This document shows positions 6,725 to 14,484 of a DNA stretch of 17,027 nucleotides, piece after piece. Source of the DNA: an uncultured Clostridium sp. (GTDB lineage Bacteria > Bacillota > Clostridia > Lachnospirales > Lachnospiraceae); assembly GCA_934438135.1 (NCBI GenBank), contig CAKSBP010000056.1:1-17027 (forward strand), given 5' to 3'. A program made the translations under genes and the position numbers. Within the stretch, counting starts at the first letter, position 1, and each line of letters opens with the position of its first letter. The notes beneath the pieces are model-generated. The model did not search any database and was not told the origin of the DNA. It was given only the letters and a program-made list of their open reading frames with translations.

Positions 6725-7111
6725 TTGAGTAAAGAACCAGAAAACAAAGGCGGTTATAAGAAACTAGATGAAGGAAATATAGGATCTGTCCATATAGCTG
6801 ATGAAGTGGTAGCCATTATTGCCGGTCTTGCCGCTACTGAAGTCGAAGGCGTTCAGGCAATGGCTGGAAATATTACAAATGAGCTCGTTAGCAAACTGGG
6901 AATGAAAAACCTGTCAAAGGGAGTGAAAGTCGATGTAACAGCGAATGCGGTTACCGTAGATATGACACTGACGATGAAATATGGTTATAGTATACCGGAA
7001 ACTTCTAAGACTGTTCAGGAAAAGGTAAAATCCGCCATTGAGAATATGACAGGATTAAACGTAGCTGAAGTTAATGTAAGAATTGCCGGAGTAAACATTA
7101 ACCAGGAGTAA
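6725..7111 (+). CDS. Asp23/Gls24 family envelope stress response protein (YqhY-like)
   Basis: 128 residues of the Asp23 (DUF322) family. Members are small cytosolic proteins, some tethered near the membrane; B. subtilis YqhY, encoded next to accBC and nusB, is linked to control of acetyl-CoA carboxylase. Visible family blocks: GSVHIADEVVAIIAGLAATEVEGV near the N-terminus (about 20-43) and the C-terminal VQEKVKSAIENMTGL (about 97-111) followed by VAEVNVRIAGV. The start is TTG at 6725 with AGGAGG at 6711-6716, seven bases beyond which TTG is the only plausible initiator. In B. subtilis accB and accC lie between spoIIIAH and yqhY; they are missing here, so a link to fatty acid synthesis cannot be inferred from neighbours. 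It has its own promoter and a structured leader. Confidence 0.93.
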   Translation: MSKEPENKGGYKKLDEGNIGSVHIADEVVAIIAGLAATEVEGVQAMAGNITNELVSKLGMKNLSKGVKVDVTANAVTVDMTLTMKYGYSIPETSKTVQEKVKSAIENMTGLNVAEVNVRIAGVNINQE

Positions 7112-7170
7112 ATATACACAAACATTTTTAGAAATATTATTTTATTCTTTCTATATTTGCATAAATAGTG

Positions 7171-7176
7171 TATAAT
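7171..7176 (+). promoter_or_regulatory. Possible -10 element upstream of nusB
   Basis: A perfect TATAAT (7171-7176) preceded by GTG, but with no convincing -35 at 16-18 bases (TTTCTA or TTCTTT only). If used, transcription would start at about 7183, exactly the base of a 14-bp hairpin. A second TATAAT at 7230-7235 also lacks a -35. Confidence 0.35.
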
Positions 7177-7182
7177 AAATAT

Positions 7183-7214
7183 AACAACCCTTGAATGTAT
7201 ATTTAAGGGTTGTT
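7183..7214 (+). terminator. Long hairpin between the Asp23 gene and nusB
   Basis: AACAACCCTTGAAT (7183-7196) pairs with ATTTAAGGGTTGTT (7201-7214) over 14 bp with one G-U and a GTAT loop. Only a broken T tract (TTGTTTATGTGTGTT) follows, so it would be an inefficient terminator. It could instead be a 5'-protecting stem of a nusB transcript starting at the nearby TATAAT, or an RNA processing site. Confidence 0.5.
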
Positions 7215-7271
7215 TATGTGTGTTACGGTTATAATAAAGATAGATAAGTCATGCATACAGGAGGAAAATTC

Positions 7272-7721
7272 ATGAGTAGAAGAGAAATTAGAGAACATTT
7301 ATTCCGTTTATTATTCCGCAGGGAGTTTCATGATTCACAGGAGCTGAGAGAGCAGACTGCTCTTTATTTTGAAGCACTGGAAAAATGTCCTTCCTTAGAT
7401 GAACAGGATTATATTTCTGAACGTTTATATAAAGTTATGGATAAAGTTCCCGAAATCGACCAGAAGTTAGACAATGTGTCAAAAGGATGGAGACTGAACC
7501 GTATGGGTAAAGTTGATTTAACCATTTTAAGACTTGCAGCATTCGAAATATTTTTTGATGATGATATTCCAATTGGAGTAGCTATCAACGAAGCAGTCGA
7601 AATTGCAAAAAAATACGGAGAAGAACACTCTGCCAGCTTTATAAATGGAATTTTGGGAAGGCTTGTGTCCAATGAGGATGCAGAAGAAGCTGACAGCCAG
7701 GAAGCCGGCGGAACTGTTTAA
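7272..7721 (+). CDS. nusB: Transcription antitermination protein NusB
   Basis: RNA-binding partner of NusE (S10) in antitermination, chiefly at rRNA operons. 149 residues from ATG at 7272, with AGGAGG at 7259-7264. An upstream ATG at 7251 would put the ribosome site inside the gene. The N-terminal helix carries the RNA-binding signature SRREIREHLFRLLF (2-15). The C-terminal block has LNRMGKVDLTILRLAAFEI, IPIGVAINEAVEIAKKYGEE and SASFINGILGRL. An acidic tail of about 14 residues (EDAEEADSQEAGG) follows the fold and is probably disordered. First gene of the packed operon running to argR. Confidence 0.96.
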   Translation: MSRREIREHLFRLLFRREFHDSQELREQTALYFEALEKCPSLDEQDYISERLYKVMDKVPEIDQKLDNVSKGWRLNRMGKVDLTILRLAAFEIFFDDDIPIGVAINEAVEIAKKYGEEHSASFINGILGRLVSNEDAEEADSQEAGGTV

Positions 7722-7724
7722 TTC

Positions 7725-8945
7725 ATGGAGTCAAGAAACCCAAAAGCATATACGGTTTCCATGGTGAACCAGTATATCAAAAATATATTTCTTTCTGATT
7801 ATGCATTAAATCATATATACGTAAAAGGAGAGGTTTCAAATTTAAAGTATCATAGTTCCGGACATATTTACTTTACGTTAAAGGATGCGAAGAGCCAGAT
7901 TGCCTGTGTTATGTTTGCCGGGCAGCGAAGCGGCCTTTCGTTTCGGATGATGGAAGGAAATAATGTCATTGTCCTTGGAAATATCGGCGTATACGAGCGG
8001 GATGGAAAATATCAGCTTTATGCAAACCAGATTTTTTTGGATGGCCAGGGAACGTTATATGAAAAATTTGAACAGCTGAAACAGAAACTGTTAGCAGAGG
8101 GCATTTTTGATACCGCCCATAAAAAACAGATTCCCTTTTATGCAAAAAAGGTAGGAATTGTAACAGCAGAAACAGGAGCAGCTATTCAGGATATTATTAA
8201 TATTTCCACCCGAAGGAATCCATATGTAGAACTGATTCTGTATCCTGCAAAGGTACAAGGGGAAGGCGCTGCAGAGACGATTGTGTCTGGTATAAAAAAA
8301 CTGGACACAATGGGCGTGGACGTAATAATTGTTGGACGCGGCGGCGGTTCTATCGAAGATCTCTGGGCTTTTAACGAAGAAATCGTAGCAAGGGCAGTTT
8401 ATGACTGCAAAACGCCTGTTATTTCAGCAGTGGGACATGAGACCGATATAACCATTGCAGATTATGCGGCAGATTTACGGGCACCAACGCCATCAGCAGC
8501 AGCAGAGCTGGCCGTGCTGAACATATCGGATTTACAATATGATATGATTACAAAAGAAGAAAGATTAAACCGGATTATAATGATGAAGATTCAAAAGGAG
8601 CGGAATGTGTTAGAACAGTACCGTCTGCGTTTATCGCATCAAAGTCCGGTCTATAAAATACAGCAGAACCGGCAGCTGACAGCAGATATGGAAGAGCGTC
8701 TTGGACGAGCCATGCAGAATGTGATGCAGAAGAAAAAATACGCACTTCAGCTGTACATTGAAAAGATGAAAGGACTGTCACCACTGGAAAAGCTGAATTC
8801 CGGTTTTTCCTATGTAGTGGATGAAGACGGCGTCAATGTAAAGAGTGTTGAACAGGTGAAAAAGGGGACATACTTGACTGTATCCGTGTTGGATGGTGAT
8901 ATTCATGCCATTGTAGAAAAGACCAGCCATGGAAGGAGGATATAA
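7725..8945 (+). CDS. xseA: Exodeoxyribonuclease VII large subunit
   Basis: Catalytic subunit of ExoVII, which degrades single-stranded DNA from both ends and acts in repair. 406 residues. An OB-fold domain (about 20-105; VKGEVSNLKYHSSGHIYFTLKD) binds ssDNA. The catalytic domain has GIVTAETGAAIQDI (144-157), the glycine-rich VGRGGGSIEDLWAFN (203-217) and GHETDITIADYAADLRAPTPSAAAE (237-261). A long coiled-coil region (about 265-355) should carry XseB subunits, and a small C-terminal domain (LNSGFSYV onward) closes the protein. It starts three bases after nusB with no strong ribosome site, so coupling to nusB translation is likely. In B. subtilis folD lies between nusB and xseA; it is absent here. 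Confidence 0.97.
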   Translation: MESRNPKAYTVSMVNQYIKNIFLSDYALNHIYVKGEVSNLKYHSSGHIYFTLKDAKSQIACVMFAGQRSGLSFRMMEGNNVIVLGNIGVYERDGKYQLYANQIFLDGQGTLYEKFEQLKQKLLAEGIFDTAHKKQIPFYAKKVGIVTAETGAAIQDIINISTRRNPYVELILYPAKVQGEGAAETIVSGIKKLDTMGVDVIIVGRGGGSIEDLWAFNEEIVARAVYDCKTPVISAVGHETDITIADYAADLRAPTPSAAAELAVLNISDLQYDMITKEERLNRIIMMKIQKERNVLEQYRLRLSHQSPVYKIQQNRQLTADMEERLGRAMQNVMQKKKYALQLYIEKMKGLSPLEKLNSGFSYVVDEDGVNVKSVEQVKKGTYLTVSVLDGDIHAIVEKTSHGRRI

Positions 8946-9142
8946 TGGCAGCAAAAGCAGAAAAAACACTAGAAGCTCTGTTTGAAGAACTGGACAAAAT
9001 TATTTTAAGTCTGGAGCAGGATGAAACTTCATTAGAAGATTCATTTAAATTATACAATGAGGGAATGAAATTATTGAAAAAGTGCAATGATTCCATTGAT
9101 AAGGTGGAGAAAAAACTGGTTGTGCTTTCGGAAAGGGATTAA
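8945..9142 (+). CDS. xseB: Exodeoxyribonuclease VII small subunit
   Basis: 65 residues, normal for XseB, predicted to be two helices (about 7-24 and 30-62) with the conserved SLEQDETSLEDSFKLYNEGMKLLK region. It binds the coiled-coil arm of XseA and is needed for ExoVII activity. The start ATG overlaps the xseA stop (TAATG), and its ribosome site AAGGAGG is the last codons of xseA, so the two are translationally coupled. Confidence 0.96.
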   Translation: MAAKAEKTLEALFEELDKIILSLEQDETSLEDSFKLYNEGMKLLKKCNDSIDKVEKKLVVLSERD

Positions 9143-9144
9143 AT

Positions 9145-10080
9145 ATGGACTTCAATCAAACAATGTCAGCAGATTTAAAGCTGATTGAAGAAGTATTAAA
9201 AAAGTACCTGCCTGCCATAGAAGGACATCAGAAAAAAGTAATAGATGCTATGGATTACAGCGTCAATGCTGGAGGCAAGAGACTTCGCCCAATTCTTATA
9301 CTTGAGACATACCGCTTGTTTGGGGGAGAGAATACAGAATTTATCGAGCCGTTTTTAGCGGCGATGGAAATGATTCATACGTACTCACTGGTACATGATG
9401 ATCTTCCGGCGATGGATAATGATATGTATCGTCGAGGCAAGAAAACAACTCATGCTGTTTACGGTGAAGCAATGGGAATTCTTGCTGGAGATGCGTTGTT
9501 AAATTATGCATATGAAACGGCAGCATCTGCCGGAACAAAGATTATAAATTGTGTAGAAGATGGAACGCTGTCCGAATCAGAGGGGTTCAAACAGCTGAAA
9601 CGTACCAGCCAGGCTCTTATGATTCTTGCCACAAAAGCAGGAATTTATGGCATGGTAGGAGGGCAGTCTGTCGATGTAGAATTTACAGAAAAGCCTCTTA
9701 CGAAAGAGCAGCTCGATTTTATTTATGAGTTAAAAACCTCTGCGTTAATTGAAGCTTCCATGCTGATAGGCGCAGTACTTGCCGGAGCCTTAAAAGAAGA
9801 ACAGGCAGTCATTGAAAAAACAGGAAGATATGTTGGAATTGCATTCCAGATTCAGGATGATATTTTAGACGTGACCAGCACAACTGAAGTGCTTGGTAAA
9901 CCTGTACTTTCTGATGAAAAAAATAATAAAACTACGTATGTTACCCTGGAAGGACTAGAAGAGGCAAAACAGTTTGTTAAGGAACTTTCCAGAAAGGGGA
10001 GTGAATTGATGTTAAGCCTTCCATATGAAAATAAATTTTTACTTGCACTAATCGACAAACTCATCAACCGGGTAAAGTAG
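9145..10080 (+). CDS. ispA: Polyprenyl (farnesyl, possibly geranylgeranyl) diphosphate synthase
   Basis: Condenses DMAPP/GPP with IPP in isoprenoid synthesis, supplying precursors for undecaprenol, quinones and related lipids. 311 residues, slightly longer than the usual 290-300. GGKRLRP (43-49) binds IPP phosphate, the first aspartate-rich motif is DDLPAMDND (85-93) with the bacterial two-residue insert, and the second is DDILD (238-242). The residues before the first motif, TYSLVH (79-84), fit bacterial FPP synthases, but GGPP synthases of this class look the same, so product length is not certain. ATG at 9145 is two bases after xseB, with AAAGGGA upstream. dxs follows after 17 bases and makes the pathway's first intermediate. 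Confidence 0.94.
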   Translation: MDFNQTMSADLKLIEEVLKKYLPAIEGHQKKVIDAMDYSVNAGGKRLRPILILETYRLFGGENTEFIEPFLAAMEMIHTYSLVHDDLPAMDNDMYRRGKKTTHAVYGEAMGILAGDALLNYAYETAASAGTKIINCVEDGTLSESEGFKQLKRTSQALMILATKAGIYGMVGGQSVDVEFTEKPLTKEQLDFIYELKTSALIEASMLIGAVLAGALKEEQAVIEKTGRYVGIAFQIQDDILDVTSTTEVLGKPVLSDEKNNKTTYVTLEGLEEAKQFVKELSRKGSELMLSLPYENKFLLALIDKLINRVK

Positions 10081-10097
10081 TTAAATGAGGTGTTAAC

Positions 10098-11963
10098 TTG
10101 TCTAAGATATTAGATGAAATTGAAAAAGAAAATGATATAAAAAATATAGAACCAGATAAATATAAAACACTTGCTACAGAAATCCGTCGTTTTTTAGTTG
10201 AAAAAGTCAGCAAAACAGGTGGACATCTTGCATCAAATCTTGGTGTTGTGGAATTGACTATGGCACTGCATTTATTTCTGGATTTTCCACAGGACAAGAT
10301 TGTTTGGGATGTAGGACATCAGGCATATACCCATAAAATTTTAACTGGAAGAATGCATGATTTTGATACATTAAGAGAATACCAGGGATTATCCGGTTTC
10401 CCAAAAAGAAATGAAAGTCCTTGTGATGCATGTGATACAGGACATAGTTCCACATCCATTTCAGTTGCATTGGGAATGGCTGTCGCAAGGGATTTAAAGC
10501 AGGAAGATAGTAAAATTGTTGCTGTTATTGGTGATGGTGCCCTGTCAGGTGGTATGGCTTACGAAGCATTGAACAATGCAGCACGTCTGAGATCGAATCT
10601 GATTATTGTGTTAAATGATAACAATATGTCTATTTCTGAAAATGTCGGAGGAATGGCCGTATATCTTGGAAAAATACGCACAAACCGCAAATATCAGGGC
10701 TTTAAAGATAATGTAGAACATGCGCTTCATAAACTTCCAAATGTAGGAAATACAATTGTGGAGCGTCTGAAAAAATCCAAAGATTCCATTAAGAGTCTGA
10801 TGATACCGGGCATGTTGTTTGAAGACATGGGGCTTACCTATATTGGGCCGATTGATGGGCATAATATTGAACAGCTGACAACCGCATTTCATTCTGCCTC
10901 TAAACTAAATAAAGCTGTTATTATTCATGTGATAACAAAAAAAGGAAAGGGGTATTCCAAAGCGGAGAAAAACCCTTCACATTTTCACGGCGTGGAACCG
11001 TTTTATGTACGCACTGGCGTGGCAAAACATCCGAATACTGATATTAGTTATACCAAAGTTTATGGAGACAAAATGGTAGAAATGGCAGAACGAGATGAAA
11101 AAATTGTTGCAATTACAGCGGCAATGCCAACTGGAACAGGACTTGTAAAATTCCGGGAAGCCTATCCAAAACGTTTCTTCGATGTTGGAATTGCTGAAGA
11201 ACATGCAGTTTCCTTTGCAACAGGACTTGCCCTGAAGGGATGTCATCCATTTGTTACAATCTATTCGACTTTTTTGCAAAGAGCATACGATCAGATTCTT
11301 CATGATGTCTGCATCAATCGTGCGCCAGTTGTATTTGCCATTGACCGCGCAGGAATTGTTGGAAAAGACGGAGAAACCCATCAAGGAATTTTTGACTTAT
11401 CCTTTTTATCTACGCTTCCAGGTCTTGCAATTTTGGCACCAAAGAACAAGCTGGAATTTGAAGACATGCTGGAATACTTAAAAGATTATAAAGGACCGGC
11501 AGCGATCCGTTATCCTCGTGGTAAAGCATATGAAGGACTGAAAGAATTTCAACGACCAGTTGTGTACGGAAAGAGTGAATGGATTTACAAGGAAAAACAA
11601 ATTGCACTGCTTGCAGTAGGAAGTATGGTAAGTAGAGCTGAGGAAGTTCGTGAAATTCTTAAAGAGAGAGGATATCAGGTATCCTTAGTCAATGCCAGAT
11701 TTGTTCAGCCACTGGATGAAGAGACAATTATAGAAATGGCAGCATCACATGATTTAATTGCGACATTGGAAGAAAATGTAAAGAGTGGTGGATACGGCGA
11801 ACATGTTGCCCAGTATTTACTGGAACAGGGGAAAACGAATGTGAAGTTCTTAAATATCAGTATTCCAGATGAATTTGTGGAACATGGAAATGTCGATGCA
11901 TTATATGAAAAACTAGGGCTGGATGTATCATCCATAGTTGAAAGGATCTTGGAAGAAGTATGA
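10098..11963 (+). CDS. dxs: 1-deoxy-D-xylulose-5-phosphate synthase
   Basis: Thiamine-diphosphate enzyme that joins pyruvate and glyceraldehyde-3-phosphate to DXP, the first step of the MEP isoprenoid pathway. 621 residues, full length. Visible motifs: GGHLASNLG with H43, DVGHQAYTHKILTGR (71-85, H74), the ThDP/Mg motif GDGALSGGMAYEALNNA (145-161) through NDNNMSIS, and GIAEEHA with the catalytic glutamate E367. The last block, from about residue 495, is the transketolase C-terminal domain. The start is TTG at 10098 with GAGGTG five bases upstream; no ATG in frame nearby fits. The stop overlaps the tlyA start by four bases (ATGA). Confidence 0.97.
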   Translation: MSKILDEIEKENDIKNIEPDKYKTLATEIRRFLVEKVSKTGGHLASNLGVVELTMALHLFLDFPQDKIVWDVGHQAYTHKILTGRMHDFDTLREYQGLSGFPKRNESPCDACDTGHSSTSISVALGMAVARDLKQEDSKIVAVIGDGALSGGMAYEALNNAARLRSNLIIVLNDNNMSISENVGGMAVYLGKIRTNRKYQGFKDNVEHALHKLPNVGNTIVERLKKSKDSIKSLMIPGMLFEDMGLTYIGPIDGHNIEQLTTAFHSASKLNKAVIIHVITKKGKGYSKAEKNPSHFHGVEPFYVRTGVAKHPNTDISYTKVYGDKMVEMAERDEKIVAITAAMPTGTGLVKFREAYPKRFFDVGIAEEHAVSFATGLALKGCHPFVTIYSTFLQRAYDQILHDVCINRAPVVFAIDRAGIVGKDGETHQGIFDLSFLSTLPGLAILAPKNKLEFEDMLEYLKDYKGPAAIRYPRGKAYEGLKEFQRPVVYGKSEWIYKEKQIALLAVGSMVSRAEEVREILKERGYQVSLVNARFVQPLDEETIIEMAASHDLIATLEENVKSGGYGEHVAQYLLEQGKTNVKFLNISIPDEFVEHGNVDALYEKLGLDVSSIVERILEEV

Positions 11964-12772
11964 AAGAACGTTTAGATATCTTGCTGGTCAGACAAGGTCT
12001 GGCAGCATCCAGAGAAAAAGCAAAAGCAATTATTATGACAGGAAATGTGTTTGTTAACGGACAGCGTGAAGATAAAGCAGGAAGTACATTTGATGATAAA
12101 TCGCAGATTGAAGTAAAGGGTCATGTAATGAAATATGTAAGCCGTGGCGGTTATAAATTGGAAAAATCCATTCCGCAGTTTAATCTTGATTTACAGGATA
12201 AAGTCTGTATGGACGTTGGTTCTTCTACTGGCGGATTTACGGATTGTATGTTACAAAACGGTGCGGTAAAAGTATTCGCTATTGATGTTGGTACGAATCA
12301 GCTTGCATGGAAATTAAGACAGGATGAGCGTGTTGTCAGCATGGAAAAAACAAATATCCGTTATGTAACTCCAGAGGACATTGGAGAAGAAGTGGATTTT
12401 GTTTCTATTGACGTAGCCTTTATTTCTTTAACAAAAGTGCTGCTTCCAGTCAAACAGCTGATGAAAAAAGACGCCCAGATGGTCTGTCTTGTAAAACCAC
12501 AGTTTGAAGCTGGAAGAGAAAAAGTAGGGAAAAAAGGTGTTGTCCGTGACCGGAAGGTGCATGAAGAAGTAATTCGTAACGTTGCGAATTATGCCAAAGA
12601 AATCGGATTTATTCCATGCGGTCTTGATTATTCTCCGATTAAAGGACCAGAGGGGAATATTGAATACCTGCTTTATCTGAAAAATTCTGCTGATGCGGAA
12701 GGACTTGCAGATTTAGAAGAAAGAATTATCGATACAGTTGAGAAATCACATATAAATCTTGAAAATTCCTAA
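11960..12772 (+). CDS. tlyA: TlyA family rRNA 2'-O-methyltransferase
   Basis: S4-plus-FtsJ-fold protein. Family members methylate ribose 2'-OH of 16S and/or 23S rRNA; older annotations call them hemolysin A. 270 residues. The S4 RNA-binding domain spans 1-60, the linker motif is SRGGYKL (61-67), and the SAM site is DVGSSTGGFTD (85-95). LVKPQFEAG (177-185) carries the family lysine, and SPIKGPEGNIEYL (225-237) lies near the C-terminus. The start overlaps dxs by four bases. The B. subtilis homologue yqxC holds the same position between dxs and ahrC/argR. Confidence 0.94.
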   Translation: MKERLDILLVRQGLAASREKAKAIIMTGNVFVNGQREDKAGSTFDDKSQIEVKGHVMKYVSRGGYKLEKSIPQFNLDLQDKVCMDVGSSTGGFTDCMLQNGAVKVFAIDVGTNQLAWKLRQDERVVSMEKTNIRYVTPEDIGEEVDFVSIDVAFISLTKVLLPVKQLMKKDAQMVCLVKPQFEAGREKVGKKGVVRDRKVHEEVIRNVANYAKEIGFIPCGLDYSPIKGPEGNIEYLLYLKNSADAEGLADLEERIIDTVEKSHINLENS

Positions 12773-12793
12773 AGAAAAAGGTAGGAGTGCAGC

Positions 12794-13663
12794 ATGAACA
12801 ATTTTTGCATTATTGTAAATGATGAAAAGGATCAGAAGAACCAGACTGCAGCATCCATTATCCGTTTTTTGGAAGGCCAGCACAAAAACGTTGTTTTGAC
12901 AACACAATCTTCTTTAGAAGAACGCAAACATGGTACTTATACCAATGCGGAAGAAATCCCAGCAGATACAGAGTGTGCTATTGTGCTTGGCGGAGATGGA
13001 ACTATTATACAGGCGGCGAAGGATCTTCTTCATCGGGATATTCCTATCCTTGGTGTAAATTTGGGAACAGTAGGATATCTTGCCGAGATTGAAAAACAGA
13101 ATATAGAAGCAGCTCTGTCTAAACTTTTCCGAGACCAATTTAAAATAGAAGAACGTCTTATGCTGTATGGCATGATTCATAAAGGTGAGGAAACGGAATT
13201 AGATGTCCATGCACTTAATGATATTGTAATTTCCAGAAGTGGACAATGTAAACTGATCGTGGTTAATTTGTATATTAATGATGCGTTGATTGATACGTAT
13301 GTTGCAGATGGCCTGATTGTATCTACGCCAACTGGTTCTACCGGTTACAATCTTTCTGCCGGCGGCCCTGTTATGAAACCTGGTATTGATGCACTGGTAA
13401 TTACACCGATTTGTCCACATTCTCTGAATAAGAGAAGTCTCGTAGTATCTGCGGATGATAAAATCTGTCTGGAAGTGGGACAGAGAAAAGAAATTTCTAA
13501 TGATGAGGCAATTGCTGTTTTTGATGGGAGAGAAGAAATGCAGTTAATTTCTGGTGAACGCATTTTCATTACTAGAGCAAAGGAAATTACAAAAATTGTA
13601 AAACTGACAGAAAACAGTTATTTTGATATTCTAAAGAATAAATTAGGAAGGGAGAAGGTGTAG
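12794..13663 (+). CDS. nadK: NAD kinase
   Basis: Phosphorylates NAD to NADP. 289 residues. The catalytic GGDGT motif is at 66-70 (D68), followed by LGVNLGTVGYLAEIE (86-100), the LND motif (141-143) and the conserved glycine-rich DGLIVSTPTGSTGYNLSAGGP (172-192), with PICPHSLNKRSLV closing the site. ATG at 12794 has GTAGGAG upstream. It lies 21 bases after tlyA and four before argR. Insertion of nadK between tlyA and argR is common in clostridia, whereas Bacillus keeps it elsewhere. Confidence 0.97.
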   Translation: MNNFCIIVNDEKDQKNQTAASIIRFLEGQHKNVVLTTQSSLEERKHGTYTNAEEIPADTECAIVLGGDGTIIQAAKDLLHRDIPILGVNLGTVGYLAEIEKQNIEAALSKLFRDQFKIEERLMLYGMIHKGEETELDVHALNDIVISRSGQCKLIVVNLYINDALIDTYVADGLIVSTPTGSTGYNLSAGGPVMKPGIDALVITPICPHSLNKRSLVVSADDKICLEVGQRKEISNDEAIAVFDGREEMQLISGERIFITRAKEITKIVKLTENSYFDILKNKLGREKV

Positions 13664-13667
13664 AAAC

Positions 13668-14123
13668 ATGAAGGTTGGCAGACAAACCAAAATTATTGAA
13701 TTAATCAATAAGTTTGATATTGAAACACAGGAAGAACTGGCAGATCGTCTAAATGCGGCTGGATATAATGTAACGCAGGCAACGATTTCCAGAGACATCC
13801 GAGAACTAAAGCTTACTAAGGTTGCTGTGGATGCAACGCATCAGAAATATATTGTTCTGCAGAATCAGGAATCCGGGCTTTACGAAAAATATGTCCGCTT
13901 CCTTCGAGACGGTTTTATTTCTATGGACTGTGCCCAGAATATCCTGGTTGTAAAAACCGTATCTGGTATGGCAATGGCAGTTGCGGCAGCACTTGATAAT
14001 TTGAATATTACCGGTATTGTGGGATGTATTGCCGGTGATGATACTGTTATGTGTGCAATCAGGCACAATGAAGAAGTTGTTCAGGTTATGGATAAAATCA
14101 ATAAATTAATGAATGGAAAATAG
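13668..14123 (+). CDS. argR: Arginine repressor ArgR/AhrC
   Basis: Arginine-sensing hexameric transcription factor for arginine synthesis and breakdown genes. 151 residues. A winged helix-turn-helix lies at 1-70 (TQEELADRL and TQATISRDIRELKL, recognition helix about 36-48). The C-terminal oligomerisation/arginine-binding domain has MAMAVAAALDN and GCIAGDDTVMCA (109-120, with the paired aspartates D114-D115 that contact arginine). ATG at 13668 follows GGGAGAAGG within the nadK end. Last gene of the operon: a terminator-like hairpin begins eight bases after its stop, and recN, the usual next gene, is not present. Confidence 0.96.
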   Translation: MKVGRQTKIIELINKFDIETQEELADRLNAAGYNVTQATISRDIRELKLTKVAVDATHQKYIVLQNQESGLYEKYVRFLRDGFISMDCAQNILVVKTVSGMAMAVAAALDNLNITGIVGCIAGDDTVMCAIRHNEEVVQVMDKINKLMNGK

Positions 14124-14130
14124 AGAAAGA

Positions 14131-14174
14131 GGAAATTTATGCTGGTTCATAAGTTTCCTTATTTCTCCAGCATA
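14131..14174 (+). terminator. Terminator-like hairpin after argR with an alternative fold
   Basis: GGAAATTTATG (14131-14141) pairs with CATAAGTTTCC (14148-14158) over 11 bp with one wobble, followed by TTATTTCT. A second, mutually exclusive stem pairs TATGCTGG (14138-14145) with CCAGCATA (14167-14174), followed by TTTATTCT. Either could end the nusB-argR transcript; neither has a clean U-tract. Confidence 0.5.
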
Positions 14175-14286
14175 TTTATTCTAACAGCTTTTGTATATAT
14201 CTCATGTGTTTTGGCCAGATTGATTCCTGCTGTTTATAGTGATGCGAAGATAGTGAGAAAATATTTCATAAACGGCAATAAAAATA

Positions 14287-14314
14287 TTGACAAATATAAA
14301 AAAGAGCGTATAAT
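14287..14314 (+). promoter_or_regulatory. Consensus sigma-A promoter in the argR-oppA gap
   Basis: TTGACA (14287-14292), 16 bases, TATAAT (14309-14314): both hexamers are perfect. Transcription should start near 14321. No gene with a ribosome site follows before a terminator at 14357-14396, so it appears to drive a short RNA. Confidence 0.75.
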
Positions 14315-14320
14315 GAAACC

Positions 14321-14396
14321 AACATACTTATATGTATAGCAGAATACATATTTTATGAGAGTGCAATTGGGCATAACGTGTCTTTTGCACTTTTTT
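14321..14396 (+). ncRNA. Candidate small RNA, about 75 nt
   Basis: It lies between a perfect sigma-A promoter and an intrinsic terminator. It has two stems: ATATGTAT (14330-14337) with ATACATAT (14344-14351), loop AGCAGA, and the terminator stem below. No ORF with a ribosome site is inside; the short frame from ATG at 14355 lacks one. No known RNA family was recognised. If the terminator leaks, the same RNA would continue into the hairpins at 14485-14618. Confidence 0.5.
14357..14396 (+). terminator. Intrinsic terminator of the small RNA candidate
   Basis: GAGAGTGCAA (14357-14366) pairs with TTGCACTTTT (14385-14394) over 10 bp with two wobbles at the base; the run TTTTTT (14391-14396) follows the core stem. 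The loop of 18 nt is larger than usual. Confidence 0.65.
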
Positions 14397-14484
14397 AGAT
14401 TAGTAGTTATTAGTGGATAATCATATTTTTTAATTTCGATAATATAAGCGAACATATAAATGAAGTATTATGAACAGGGAGCTG

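Noticed and set aside
7251..7271. ATG start of nusB at 7251
   Set aside because: It would place AGGAGG inside the coding region and has no ribosome site.
10977..11384. 135-codon antisense frame within dxs and other long antisense frames (for example in spoIIIAA at 1719-2012 and across the oppA end at 16467-16769)
   Set aside because: They are shadows of well-conserved genes, without ribosome sites or recognisable protein features.
10081..11963. OLE RNA, known to lie near ispA-dxs-tlyA type genes in some extremophile Firmicutes
   Set aside because: The gaps are 17 bases (ispA-dxs) and an overlap (dxs-tlyA), so there is no room for it here.
14139..14339. A 66-codon frame after argR with a hydrophobic stretch and a GAGG-like site
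   Set aside because: Its ribosome site and start codon lie inside the terminator-like hairpin 14131-14158, its end runs through a perfect promoter (14287-14314), and codon use is unlike the neighbours. Terminator plus promoter explains the sequence better, though a small membrane protein is not fully excluded.
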